From Fragilaria crotonensis (lineage: Eukaryota > Bacillariophyta > Fragilariophyceae > Fragilariales > Fragilariaceae), in NCBI GenBank assembly GCA_022925895.1, contig JAKSYS010000459.1:1-51076 (forward strand): a stretch of DNA of 51,076 nucleotides. Direction: 5' to 3'. The notes under the pieces are model-generated. The model worked only from the letters and a program-made list of their open reading frames with translations. It was not told the DNA's origin and did no database searches. Both the position numbers and the translations under genes were made by a program. Below, one piece after another: positions 32,461 through 42,837 of this stretch (positions are counted from its first letter, which is position 1; every line of letters starts with the position of its first letter).

Positions 32461-33283
32461 GTAGACACTTTACAGTTTGGGTAGGAGATCTGAGTCCTTT
32501 TCCAGATCGATTCTCGTTCTTCGTTGGTATAAAGTTTCTTGTCCGTTACCGGTTTTCCATTTTGATCAATTCGATGAAATCCTGGTTCCTTAATATCTAA
32601 GAGAGCCTTGGTCAAGATTTCGCCACAGGTCTCGAGGTCGCGTCCCAAGGGTTGCACCATCCTCACAAGTCCACGCAAGTACCACGGCATTTCGGTTCCC
32701 CAACTCGTATTGACAAATCCTGGCGCAGCATGCGCCACAGTCCATGTGGGATTCAAAGACGATAAGGTTTCGAAGCCAGCGTCGTTGTAGAACCCAGCCG
32801 CATTGGCAGCGTTGGAAAGCGAGTAGGAGCCCCGAGAGAGATCAAAGTCAGTTTCAAACTTTGAATAACGTGAGTGAACCCCCGCCGAGAGGACAGAAAG
32901 TACTCGAACATCATTCGGAAGGTCAAGGAATCGAGCCAGGTGAATTCTTGAAAAGTAGTGGAGCTGAAGCTTTTGATCCAAACCATCTTTTGTGGGTGTG
33001 TATCCCTGCACGGTCGCCATACCCTGAGTCATCACCAATATGTTGGGCTTCTCATTCTTCAAGACAGCAAACGATGCAAGATCAAAGCCATTGACAGCTG
33101 TGAACTTATGGTCGCATTTTGGTGACAGTTGACGCAATTGTTGCACTACTTCTTCGCCTCGCTCAGCTGATCTTCCAGCCACATTGATATCAATATTCCC
33201 CTGTTTAGGTAATGAATTGCAATGCCCTTCCCAATTCCGCTTGTCCCCCCTACCACGAGTGCCTTGTTTGTTGTCTTTGCCAT
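32433..33283 (-). CDS. Short-chain dehydrogenase/reductase with one frame break
   Basis: From ATG 33283 the frame reads MAKTTNKALVVGGTSGIGKG, the Rossmann TGxxxGxG-like cofactor motif of SDRs. It must shift by one base near 33209-33214 to continue NIDINVAGRSAERGEEVVQQ. The remainder runs 250 codons: NILVMTQGM in place of the NNAG motif, VLSVLSAGVHS (Ser of the active site), and a weak YSLSNAANAAGFYN region where the YxxxK pair is expected but Lys is not seen. Its C-terminus is APGFVNTSWG, NENERESIW-like. This form matches atypical NAD(P)-binding reductases. A 54-bp GT-AG interval could remove the break, but only by deleting the Gly motif. The substrate is unknown. Confidence 0.65.
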
Positions 33284-33659
33284 CATCGTCGTGAGGGGTG
33301 TGTGTGTTCTCCGAATGGATCTTTTTGGAATATCCAGAGTGTGTCATGTAAACAGAACTTGACACTTCCGTACCGTCGTACTGATACTAGCATGCAGGGC
33401 ACCTAGTAGTAGAATGGACAAACAGCCGATTCTGATCAATTTGACTCGATCGACTCAATTTGATGGGGTGCCGTTATAGGGGTTCGTGTTCGATGGCCAT
33501 TCAAAAGTGGAAGCAATACAAAGAGGGAATGCTTAAAAAGCTTAAAGGAACAGATCTCGGAGCATGTATCGCGACATCATCGCGGTCCATCATCCATCAT
33601 TTATCATCCACATAGATCCACACTACGACTACAACTAAGCACTCCATCCAACTTCTACC
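33284..33659. other. Divergent promoter interval (SDR / Obg)
   Basis: The 376-bp gap lies between the divergent starts of SDR and Obg. It has a CATCATCCATCATTTATCATC-type direct repeat stretch near 33584-33608. No gene or RNA was found. Confidence 0.4.
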
Positions 33660-35246
33660 ATGAATCGAAAAGGCTGCCTATTAGTCTTGATATGTTTCGT
33701 CTTTGTCGCATCCTTTGCCAATGCTTTTGCTGTGACGTCACGGCACGGCACAATCATCAAGCGGCGTTCGTGTTGTTCCGTACAACGGGACGATAAGCAT
33801 CAACTCGAAGACGCCACTGAAACTTTTTATTCTCCCAACGTTGAAATTGATGGCTCACGGTATCGATACGATTTGGAAGATGGAGACTTGCATTCCAGTT
33901 TTGATCAAAATGATGACGACAACCAATCATCATCATCATCGTCAGTCAATGAATATTCCTTTTTTGACGAAGCCACCATTTATGTTCGTGCGGGGAGTGG
34001 TGGGCAGGGAGCGTCAACGTACAAAAAGGGCGTCGGTGGTCAAGATGGACCTCCCGATGGTGGGAATGGTGGCCGCGGTGGGGACGTTCTGTTGGTCGTG
34101 GACGATTCGCTCAACACATTGGCCGGCTTGACACAGGGGTGGCGACCAAACTCCTTCGGCGGGTCGGGAGCCAGTTACAAGAATCAAGATGCCATGGCAG
34201 TGCGGCCCAAATCATTTCGTGCCGAGACAGGGTGCGATGGAGAACGACGAGTCAGGAACGGACGATGGGGTCAAGACGTTGTGATCAGAGTACCACCTGG
34301 GACAGTTGTGCAGGAGGAAATTGAATCCAAGAACGAAGATGGTGAAGTTATATCATTGACGTACGTAGACATGGGAACCATTACTATGGACGAACCGCAG
34401 CTAATCGTTGCGTTGGGCGGCGATGGAGGAGAGGGTTCCGGTGTTGCTGGCAAGTTCGCTGGTCGCGGTGTTCGACGACCGAGAATTCCTCCCGTAAGGG
34501 GTGAACGAAAGAAGCTGAAGCTTACGCTCAAGATTGTGGCCGATGTCGCACTTGTCGGCGTGCCCAATGCGGGTAAGAGCACTTTTCTGGCTTCAGTCAC
34601 TAGAGCTAAGCCGAAGATTGCAAATGTAAGTTTCATGATCGGATCGGGTGGTGATCCTCTTTTACTCTGCGTCTCACACGACAAACAAGTATCCCTTCAC
34701 AACTGTGATCCCTAATCTTGGAGTGTGGATACCTCCACAAAACGATTACGGTGAGAAGTCGCTCAGCACAAACGGGCGTCAAACTCTGGAAGGAGCCGGA
34801 AGCACCGGTCTGGTGCTCTGCGACGTACCCGGTCTCGTGGCAGGGGCTGCCAAGGGAGTTGGTTTGGGTCATGCCTTTTTGCGTCACGTGGAGCGGTGTC
34901 ACGTCATTCTACATTTGGTGGATGCCACCTCGAATGATCCAGTCGCAGACTTTGAAATGCTGAATCGAGAAATTTGCAAGTACGGAACGGGCCAGTTGGC
35001 CAAAATGCCGCAAGTTGTCGTGGTTAACAAGATCGACAGTTTCGAAGGAAAGGGCGAAGATTGGGAGAAGGACTGCGAACGAAATACGATCGAGATGAAC
35101 TGGAAGCAAAGCTGAAAGCTGTTATGCCGCATTCGAGGCTGATGTGGATGAGTGCGAAAGAAAAGGAGGGTGTGGATGATCTCATGGCACGTATGGCCAC
35201 CTTTGTCAACAAGGTAAAAGAAACAAAGGCTATGGAAGTAAGTTGA
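33660..35246 (+). CDS. OBG: Plastid-targeted Obg GTPase with one frame break
   Basis: Exon 1 is 33660-34625 and exon 2 starts at 34691; the 65-bp intron has GTAAGT...CAAG. The leader MNRKGCLLVLICFVFVASF-ANA|FAV is a signal peptide with Phe at +1, the stromal-import mark. The Gly-rich Obg fold follows (VRAGSGGQGAS, GGNGGRGGDVLLVVD), then the G domain: G1 GVPNAGKS (300-307), G3 DVPGLVAGA (~367), G4 NKID (~435) and G5 MSAKEKEG. The frame breaks at ~35066, where one G seems missing (GAGAAGGACTG); the next frame continues LRTKYDRDELEAKLKAVM to a stop at 35246. Obg acts in ribosome assembly, here the plastid 50S subunit. A GTAAGT at 35238 gives an alternative splice to 35291 and an end at 35464. 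Confidence 0.85.
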
Positions 35247-35464
35247 GCTGTGCTGTCCATTTATCTGATGGCGAACATTTCCATGTCTAGCGACATGATT
35301 GGAAACCCATCATTATATCCCGGAATGCTCGCAAGTTTTCATGCAAAAAATCCGATGGCCCGTTATATCATTCGCCTTTGCGTTCAAATGACTTCGGTGA
35401 TGGTCGGTCCGGAAACCTTCCAAGTGGCTTTGATAGCGAGTGTTGCATTTTGTCAGCATTTTGA
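35238..35464 (+). other. Possible alternative 3' splice and terminal exon of Obg
   Basis: The last sense codon before the Obg stop is followed by a perfect donor GTAAGT (35238). An acceptor CTAG at 35287-35290 would define a 53-bp intron and a 57-codon in-phase exon (35291-35464) starting RHDWKPIIISRN. It has no recognised domain. Whether it is used is unknown. Confidence 0.3.
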
Positions 35465-35589
35465 GTCCTCGCAACATCCTGGCGAATGATGCCCACCAAG
35501 ACTCAGTATTTGATAACATAATCCAGCAACACAAAGTCCATTCGCATGTTCTGTAGAAGCACGAACCGTATCAAGGTCCCCTCGCTTTG

Positions 35590-36343
35590 CTATCCTCCAA
35601 CATGAGCGTTCCCCATATCGCCAGCAAAGAAGTGTCGTACATCCAGCACTTCTCGCACCAACCAACAGCCCTGCATCGGCGGCCGACGTTGCTCTTCCAA
35701 TCGCATAACCATGTGCCGTTCAGGCGGTGTCGTCACTCCGGTGCGGTTCATTCCAGACATGTGATGGAGTGAGAATATCGGGGCGCTGTGCAGGACAATG
35801 GGAAAACTGACCATGGCACCGCGGTGCGGTGGTGTTGGAGGTGGCGTGTAGGTGCCCTCGCCGAGATGAATCCGGTGCGCGCCCATAAAGGGTTGCAGAG
35901 CCGGTGATCGTTTGCCATGTTCCACGAAACGCTCCAGACTGTCGCCGCCCTGACGTGCCGTGACGGCCTTGCGGCATTCCCAAGAAAAGAAATCAAAACA
36001 CCTCTCGAGACCCGCATTCGGGGTGGGATAATCTACCCATTGGAGCGAACGTGCCACTGTGGTGGCCACTGCAAGAGCGTCCAAAGTTGGATTGGGCTTT
36101 TGAGGGGCCTGAAGTAGGGTGAATTCAGCTGTGAGCCAATCTGATGGAGGGTCGTTGTCAAGCAAGGACACCTCGTCGTCATCAGGATTTCCGAAATCTT
36201 CAAACACATTATTCGCCCCTGATAAGGACGTGGTTGTGATCTTGTTGCCGGTAGCTTGTCATTGACGTGGACAACAAGGACCATGCCTGTGGGAACACTT
36301 CCCGTTCGAAGGCAACAATCAGCACCCAGACAAGGCGAACCAT
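35590..36343 (-). CDS. Uncharacterised diatom-type protein with signal-like N-terminus (DUF4864-like order)
   Basis: The main frame (36207-35590, ~205 codons) carries TLDALAVATTVARSLQWVDY, PNAGLERCFDFFSWECRKAV, SLERFVEHGKRSPALQPFMG, then a Pro-rich PPPTPPHRGAM and RPPMQGCWLVREVLDVRHFF. The combination PNAGL...FDF...C and PP..GCWLV resembles a family I remember from diatoms and plastid proteins, related to DUF4864; I do not know its role. ATG 36343 starts MVRLVWVLIVAFER, a short hydrophobic leader, but in another frame. An intron or one base error between 36220 and 36330 must connect them, so the N-terminus is unresolved. Confidence 0.5.
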
Positions 36344-36888
36344 GGTACAAGGGTAAAGGGTACCCTCTTCCTCACTTTATATGTGTGAAGTGTGAAGGTG
36401 TAAAACCATTGGGACTGTAGCCTGGATTCTACCGTCCTACAAGTACCGTAATCAAGCTGCTCTTGTTGAAACTTTCCTGTAGCAGTATCACGTTCCACGC
36501 AGTATATCAGTAAAGATGTACGTACTGGAGTACCGCACAAGCGACAGGCGCGCCGAAAGTCTTGAGAAGCCTCGACCCGTCGCCAGACGATCACTCTGTC
36601 GCAAGTCGCCACAATAAAAGGCCAATCACAAAACACAAATCAAGCCAACGTATGTGTGTATGAATGTATGATTCCAATATATGCGGGGTGCTTGATATCA
36701 TTATAACCCACTTTTCCATACCAGGTACCGGAAAAAACGAGAAGGCGTATTGTCCCTGTTGTCACATCTTCGCGCAACTCACTCTCACCAATATAACCGG
36801 GTGCTACTAGGAGTACCATGACCATTAGTAATCGATTCAGCTGTAACCCTCTTTCGTCGCTACCACTTCATAGATCGGGGAAGCTCCA
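36344..36888. other. Intergenic region without a supported gene
   Basis: It includes a small GTAC-dense patch at 36440-36540. Minus-strand frames at 36319-36636 and 36640-36825 are not conserved in appearance. No structured RNA was recognised. Confidence 0.4.
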
Positions 36889-37288
36889 GTGGCGAAACGT
36901 CGCAAACTTAATGAACGAGTAGAAAGTGATACCGTGCATGAATACAATTCCATCCGACCAATGACCATCGATGGTGATGACGCCACAGCGTCATCGGCAT
37001 GCAGTGATGAAGGAGCCACGATGACCATGATGGAAGTTGAACAGTCTGCTGAAGATTTTGTCGAAATGCTTCTCAAGGTATGATTAATTTATAGCCTGCT
37101 GAGCTGTTCGTCGCGCGCCAGGATTCTCTGACATTTAAATCTTCTCTCCTGGACAGGATTTGGATCACAATAGTGCAATCGCCATATCCCTTGGTGCGAT
37201 CCAGGAATCCTGTTTGGCACGAGGCATTCAATTGTCGCAAGAAGCTAGAACGGAGGTGTCAAGAATTGTATCCAAATACTGGGAGTAG
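36889..37288 (+). CDS. Small acidic protein of unknown function, two exons
   Basis: Exons 36889-37077 and 37157-37288 (79-bp intron, GTATGA...ACAG) encode 106 residues. The N-terminus AKRRKLNERVESD looks like a nuclear localisation signal. The middle is Thr/Ser/Asp/Met-rich, and the C-terminal half SAEDFVEMLLK + DLDHNSAIAISLGAIQESC is probably helical. The initiator is odd: the frame opens at 36874 and the first usable codon is GTG (36889); the first ATG is at 36961. An upstream exon or an ATG-to-GTG base error is likely. The join is in phase and ends with TAG at 37286. Confidence 0.5.
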
Positions 37289-37392
37289 CAGAAAGGCGGG
37301 GAACTCTTTCGTTGGGAGCCAAGATGGTGCTATATTCCTCTAGCTAAGATTGCGGGCTGCACGCTAGCTTGCATGAAATTCAAAAAAGTTGA

Positions 37393-37558
37393 CCATCCCT
37401 TCCCTATCCATAAGCATGGTGCTATTTGGCATGCAACCTATTATCAATGTTTCCATTAAGCATGCGCCTTGTTAGTCATCCCTTCGCTACCAATCAAAAT
37501 GTTGTTATTTGGCAAGCAAGCTATTCTCTATGTTTCAATCAAGCATGAGACTTGTTCC
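37393..37558 (+). repeat. Diverged 83-bp tandem duplication
   Basis: Units at 37393-37475 and 37476-37558 share CATCCCTTC.CTA, TGYTATTTGGCA.GCAA, CTATT.TCWATGTTTC and AAGCATG.G.CTTGTT. It occupies the spacer between the small acidic protein and the coiled-coil gene and has no coding role that I can see. Confidence 0.6.
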
Positions 37559-37570
37559 ACAACCCACTGT

Positions 37571-39247
37571 TTATTGCTCAAAATTGCGACTCTCCCTCAA
37601 CCTCGCCAGCTCAAGCTGCTGAGCTTCAACATCAGCCATCATCTCGACGGCGCGCTTGTACATTTCAAGCTGCTCCTCCATTATTTGGCGGCGCTGAGCG
37701 CTTTCCATTCGCGCATTCTGTAGAATTCGTTTTCGATTCATCTCCTTCGTTGCCACAAGCTCTTGGTGGCGCGCTCTTTCGGCATCGCAGGCCTCTGTAA
37801 ACTTTCTGGCAATGTCCTCGTACTCAGTGCACTCTCGTTCAGTGGAATCCCGTAGTTCTTGCTGCGCTCGTTCGATGTGGGTCAAGGCTTCAAGAGTTTG
37901 ATCATTTTCTCGAGCGACGGACTTCATCTCTAATTCAAGCTCACTCGCAGCGTCGCGCTTCTTCTTCGCCTCCTCTTTGAGCTCGACTAGGTCAGTCTCC
38001 AATTTGGAATGCGCCTCGTTTATACCCATCACCAGTCGCTCCTTTGTATTCTTGAGCTCTTCCAGTTTCTTTTGACCTGGTATCATCTTCTCGATTTCCA
38101 CACGCTGATTGTGGGCCTTCTGTGCCGCCACTTGCACCTCGTAGGACTTTGCTTCCTGATGCTTCCTTCGAGCGACTGCAGTAGCTTCACGACTCCTGAT
38201 GAGCTCTTGTTCCATTCGCCTTGCATCCTCCTGCAAGGTCGCAACTTCTTCCTCCACCGCTTTTAGGCATTCTTGGATTTGAGAACGACGCTGGCGTGCG
38301 GCCTCGGCTTCGGCGATCTGCTTCGTGAGAACATCTACTGTTTGGACTGCTTCTCTTACTTTTCTCTCCATGTCGTCAGTTTCCTTGAGTTGAAGTAACT
38401 CCGCTTCTTCTTGTGCCAACAAGGTTGCCAACTCCTTGCGTTCTCCCTCATGTGTAGCCTTCTTCGCTGTCAAGGTTTTGGTCTGCGTAGTCAAGGGTTA
38501 GATTTGTGGGCCACCAGCATGCGTACATCATGCAGATCAACTTACATTATTTGCAATATCCTGAGCATGCATTCCACTCTTGGTTCTAGCATCATGAACG
38601 GCTTCTTTTGCGATGCGAAGGCGACGTTGTTCATTCTCTAACTCCAGGGATAACTCCTTCACTTCCTGCTCCGCAATTTCTGACTTCTCCTGTAGATTTT
38701 CGGCATCCCTGAGTCGTTGGGTGGAAGTTATGGAGTTTTGGAGCGCGCGCTTCTGGTCGAAGTTGGCAAGGGTATCGACTTTGGCTTTTGCAGTAGTCAC
38801 CAATAAAGCCTTGATTTCTTCTTGACAATCCTCCAAGAGCATGACACCCGTTGGTGAGGAGGTAGAATCCCCTCTATCCGCCTCATCCTCAGCAGCTTTA
38901 TCCATCTCCTTGAAAAAAAATGGTTTGACCAGTTCCTTCTGCAATACTTCCGCAACCCGCCCCCGTAGAATTTCATTCATGTGAGTGGAATCTACCACAT
39001 CGAGAGCGACACGACCAAGGTTGTACATTTCCTTGCGCGCATGGGCCAAACCTCTGGTCATTTCCTGCGAGACTCGGTCTTGCTTGCGCGATTCGTCTTC
39101 CATGACGGCAATGGATGCATCGATTTCGACAACTTCCTGGCGAATCGAATGACGAAGCTGGTCGCAAACGTTGGATGATGAACCAAAGTTCAGGAAGAAG
39201 TCGTCGACAGGAGCGTCGTTGTTGCTGTTGTTTGACATGGTTGACAT
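37571..39247 (-). CDS. Long coiled-coil protein, two exons
   Basis: Exons 39247-38546 and 38482-37571 (63-bp intron, GTAAGT...GCAG) give 537 residues. After MSTMSNNSNNDAPVDDFF the protein is almost entirely charged heptad-like helix rich in Glu, Lys, Gln and Arg (for example RRMEQELIRSREATAVARRK and AKKKRDAASELELEM). No motor head or enzyme motif was seen. A structural role, for example at the cytoskeleton, centrosome-like centre or flagellar remnant, is only a guess. The start is at the second in-frame Met cluster (39247); an upstream ATG (39277) would add MLFCFAPHHT. Exon phase is 0. Confidence 0.7.
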
Positions 39248-39457
39248 GGTGTGATGGGGAGCGAAGCAAAATAACACAATGGAAGAAAGTAGTTGATGCG
39301 CGGCGGAAAGATGAAAAATGATGGAAGGGAGATTTTGGATCGTTTCGTGATTTGAATTTCACACGTGACTCGGTACAGTTTTGGGGGGAAGTGTGATATG
39401 GAAGGAGGAACAATATGAAAAGTTGCCTCCAGCATGGTATCAGTCGACGAAAAAGAG

Positions 39458-41167
39458 CTAGTTGCGTCGAAAGCGAGACCGTTTGTCTGTACCCGCGCAG
39501 CCTGTCAAGAGAGGTTGTTTGCTGGAGTATTGCGACAGTTCCTCCCGCGATGATCCAAAGCTGGCCACTGAGCTGGTGCTGTTCATGGGAGTCAGATCCC
39601 AGGTTGGAATGTGAACACCTGTGTTGACCAACAAAGAGTCTTGACTGCTATCGCTCCGACTCAATGCCGACGGACTGCGACACCAGAGTTTGCCAACGAT
39701 ACCTTTAATTTTGAGCGAAGGAAGCCTTTCGTCGTGTTGCTGTTCAAATCCTTCTTCCAATGCGAATCGCAGCGTTGGAATGGAGGCAGCTGGTGGTGGT
39801 GGTAGCGGCGGAGGAGGCGGCGGCGGTGGTGGTGCAGCTGCTGCAGGAGGAGCTACTTCCTCTTCATTGCCTTCTTCTTTTATCGTTTGGAAGAGATTCA
39901 CTGCCGCAAGATGCGAGTACGATGAAACGGTCTGCACTTCATGACTTTCTTCCTCGTTCCTGAGCTCGTCATCTTCGCGGAGTGACTCCAATTGAGCCGC
40001 CAATGACGATCCTCGGGATCGGATTGTTTGACCAGATCGAAGTGATTGGTCGTCAGACGGAGCCCGTTTCTTCCAGTGGATGTTCTCAAAGGGCGGCGAA
40101 AACGAGAGGTAGTCCTTGGCATGATAGTGGTCGAACGTACCATCGGGTTCATAAATGCGTGCCGCGGCTGCCTCGCTTAGTACAACAATCACATCATCAG
40201 CATCAGCATCGCCTTTCGCCTCCAGGAGAACACCGATTTGTTTCAGGTGGAAAATCAAGTTTTCGCCCAGGTGTCCAGCCGATTTCGCCGACACAGACCA
40301 CGGTTTCGCTATCCAACACTCGTACGGCTGTACGTCGTAGTGTTGCAGACTAAGACAATGAATGAGCTGACTCGATACTCCCGACCTGATCTGGAGTAAG
40401 CCATCGTAATCCTGTTTCCACTGGTCTGGTAGATTTTGTCGAACTGAATGCAAGACATCACGGACGTTATCCGCCTCGCAATCCACATGGATTCGAAGTA
40501 TTTCATAAATCTTCTTGTTAGCATCCATAAGAAGCACAAGCAACGGCATTCGGGGTGAATTCGAATGTTCGAGCGATCTCGGAATTGGCTTGCTTGTGCT
40601 TTGCCTCACAAGTTCGACGGAATCATTCTCCTCCATGCAGATGAGTGGCTTTGTCGTATCTCTCAGATCAGACATGTCACTTAAAATAATATCAGGACTC
40701 TGACTAGACATAACATAGGCTTGTCTCCAACTCTTCTGCAATGACGAAATGGAGCTGCCGTCGTCCTTATAGATGAGTCGAGGAACTGCGTGGGAGGAAG
40801 TCCCTGCGGGTACTCCATGATGATAGGAACCACTCAAATCGGAAAGATCTCGTGATAGCGCCACTGATCCAACCACCACACTTCTTGGAGTTGACCGATT
40901 GGAAGTGCCGCTGGTTGACCCGCTGCCATCTGTTGGCAGCGCTTTGTCTCCAGAGAATCCACTTCCAGGGCTCGAGGGCACTTCAATCTTCGCTAGCCTT
41001 TCAGCTCGGGGAGCAACTGGGGGTTTGCCTCCTTTACCTTCCATTCGAGCTTCCATTGCTTGGCGCGAGAAATGGGATAGCTCCCACCGAAGATCCGTTC
41101 TGTAATTCTGATTCTGCTCGAAATTAATGAGTTCGAGTGAGTTATCCAGTGTGATACAAGTATCCAT
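39458..41167 (-). CDS. Uncharacterised protein with poly-Pro tract
   Basis: From ATG 41167 (MDTCITLDNSLELINFEQ) the frame runs 569 codons. A Ser/Thr/Gly-rich N-terminal half (APRAERLAKIEV, TSNRSTPRSVVV) precedes a compact region at ~290-430 (PLLVLLMDANKKIYEILRIH, VRDVLHSVRQNLPDQW, PYECWIAKPWSV, LIFHLKQIGVLLE). This looks like a ubiquitin-fold-type or CAD-like domain without certainty. After it come a charged region and (P)9L(P)4, then a basic C-terminus. Poly-Pro suggests profilin, SH3 or WW binding. The frame is open further upstream only with non-ATG codons (GTG 41230), so a short upstream exon cannot be excluded. No homologue is recognised. Confidence 0.6.
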   Translation of the reverse strand: MDTCITLDNSLELINFEQNQNYRTDLRWELSHFSRQAMEARMEGKGGKPPVAPRAERLAKIEVPSSPGSGFSGDKALPTDGSGSTSGTSNRSTPRSVVVGSVALSRDLSDLSGSYHHGVPAGTSSHAVPRLIYKDDGSSISSLQKSWRQAYVMSSQSPDIILSDMSDLRDTTKPLICMEENDSVELVRQSTSKPIPRSLEHSNSPRMPLLVLLMDANKKIYEILRIHVDCEADNVRDVLHSVRQNLPDQWKQDYDGLLQIRSGVSSQLIHCLSLQHYDVQPYECWIAKPWSVSAKSAGHLGENLIFHLKQIGVLLEAKGDADADDVIVVLSEAAAARIYEPDGTFDHYHAKDYLSFSPPFENIHWKKRAPSDDQSLRSGQTIRSRGSSLAAQLESLREDDELRNEEESHEVQTVSSYSHLAAVNLFQTIKEEGNEEEVAPPAAAAPPPPPPPPPLPPPPAASIPTLRFALEEGFEQQHDERLPSLKIKGIVGKLWCRSPSALSRSDSSQDSLLVNTGVHIPTWDLTPMNSTSSVASFGSSREELSQYSSKQPLLTGCAGTDKRSRFRRN

Positions 41168-41716
41168 GTTCCCACATCGCTTGTCCGGCGTGGTTTGTTT
41201 AAAGGTTGCCAACTCCCACTTCTGTTTCACATGGACTTAGATGGTTCAGAAATAGACATTTTGAAATTTTTGCCGGCGTCACAATAATGTCGACTTCCGT
41301 GGATTTTGCTACGCCTTGCGTGCAATGATAACGTATATGAAGCATCATAGTTGTATATATGATTCTCACTATCATACGAGAGAGGTGCCACCATTCCCTG
41401 CAGAATTTCAAAAAATGGCCTGCACGCCTCCCGATTCACATGAAATACTCCGACTGGGACAGAAAGGATTTGGCGCGTGATGGGAGATGGGAGTCGAGCG
41501 TCGAGCCCCCGGCCCCCGGCCTTGGTGTCACGGTGGCTGTGATCTCCTGATGTGTCCTCCCCGAGTGAACACGCCGTCTGTCGTCTGGACAGGTTGAACA
41601 GTTTCCTCTCGCGATCTTTGGAATCTCATGCCAGTACCAAGGCTACACACCAGCAGTAGGCATAGGACGAAAAGCTGCATCAATACCTCCAACTCTCAAA
41701 CTCAACGACGACGAAA
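41168..41716. other. Divergent promoter interval (poly-Pro protein / Lhcr)
   Basis: The 549 bp hold no gene. The part next to 41717 includes CAACTCAACGACGACGAAA just before ATG, and a GC-rich GAGCCCCCGGCCCCCGGCC stretch near 41501-41519. It is the likely location of the light-regulated Lhcr promoter. Confidence 0.4.
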
Positions 41717-42628
41717 ATGGCGAAGTTTACTGCTCTTGCTACCGCTGTCCTCGCAGGATCTGTTTCGGCCTTTGCACCTGCTAAGTCCGCCTTCAACCGC
41801 AATGTTGCGTTGAGCGCAGAGAAGAGCAAAGCTCTTCCTTTCATGAACCGTCCTGCTCTTGTGAGTAAAACAACTTGCATGCAAACTTTTTTTGGGAATC
41901 CTTGGAGAACTCGAAACCAATCACTAGTAGGTGGTTTTGAGTCATGATGGTTTCCATACTGATTTTTCAGTAGGTATTGAGTTTTTTCTGTTCGATTTTC
42001 TTTTGTGAGAGCTTGTGGGCATCCTAAATTCCATTCACGAAATCATGCGTATTCGATGAAACTGTCGTTCGTTGATCTCACTAACCCATTCTTTCCTCGC
42101 TAGCTCGATGGTTCCATGGCTGGAGATGTTGGTTTCGACCCTCTTGGTCTTTCTAACATTGATGATGTTGGTATCGACCTTTACTGGCTCCGCGAGGCCG
42201 AACTCAAGCATTGTCGCCTGACCATGCTTGCCGTTGCCGGTATCATTGAAGTTGAGCTTTTCGGACCAGCACCAGGATGCGAAGCTGCCACAGCCAAGAA
42301 TCAGATGGATGCCTTCTGGCAATTGTGGAACTCCCACCCACAATACATTGCATTCGGCCTTATCATGATCATGCTTATCGAGATGATTAGTGGAATTGCC
42401 ACCACATCCGGTCGCGAGTCGGGAGACCGTGCACCAGGTGACTTTGGACTTGACCCACTTGGATTCAAGAAGGGAGATGCCGCCAAGTATGCTCTTCTTG
42501 AGGAACAGGAAGTTGCCAACGGACGTCTTGCCATGTTTGCCGCCATGGGTCTCCTCGTTCAGGGAAGTAGCACCAGCGAGGGTGGTGTCGAGGCCTTGTT
42601 GCACGCTATCAAGGATAACTCCTTCTAA
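41717..42628 (+). CDS. LHCR: Light-harvesting chlorophyll a/c protein, Lhcr-type
   Basis: Exon 1 (41717-41860) and exon 2 (42104-42628) encode 222 residues; the 243-bp intron (GTGAGT...CTAG) is long for this window. The leader MAKFTALATAVLAGSVSA|FAP has the SA|FAP cut site typical of plastid preproteins in diatoms. The mature part has GDVGFDPLGL, helix 1 with ELKHCR (81-86; usually ELKHGR), a central helix around YIAFGLIMIMLIEMISG, then GDFGLDPLGF and helix 3 with EVANGRLAMFAAMG (~184-197). These helices bind chlorophyll through Glu-His-Arg and Glu-Asn-Arg. The length and repeated DPLGF style fit the red-lineage photosystem I-associated Lhcr group, located in thylakoids. Confidence 0.93.
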
Positions 42629-42837
42629 GTGTTGCGGCTAGGCTTGATAGCGTTTTGACATGACACATAATATCTATGATTGGACTGATGATGGGCGCTC
42701 CGCATCGTTAGTTAAAAGTCGCCGGTCAACTTTTGGCGCGTAGGGGCACACATACGTGAGAGGATACATGAAAAGTAATGCTAAGATGTTTCCTTCTGCA
42801 AAATCATAACTTTCTCCTGTCAGAATTACTTGACACA

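Noticed and set aside
33225..33283. 54-bp intron in the SDR gene as the cause of the frame break
   Set aside because: GT-AG ends exist, but splicing would delete the GGTSGIGKG cofactor motif; the donor (GTGGTA or GTAGGG) is weak. A missing base is simpler.
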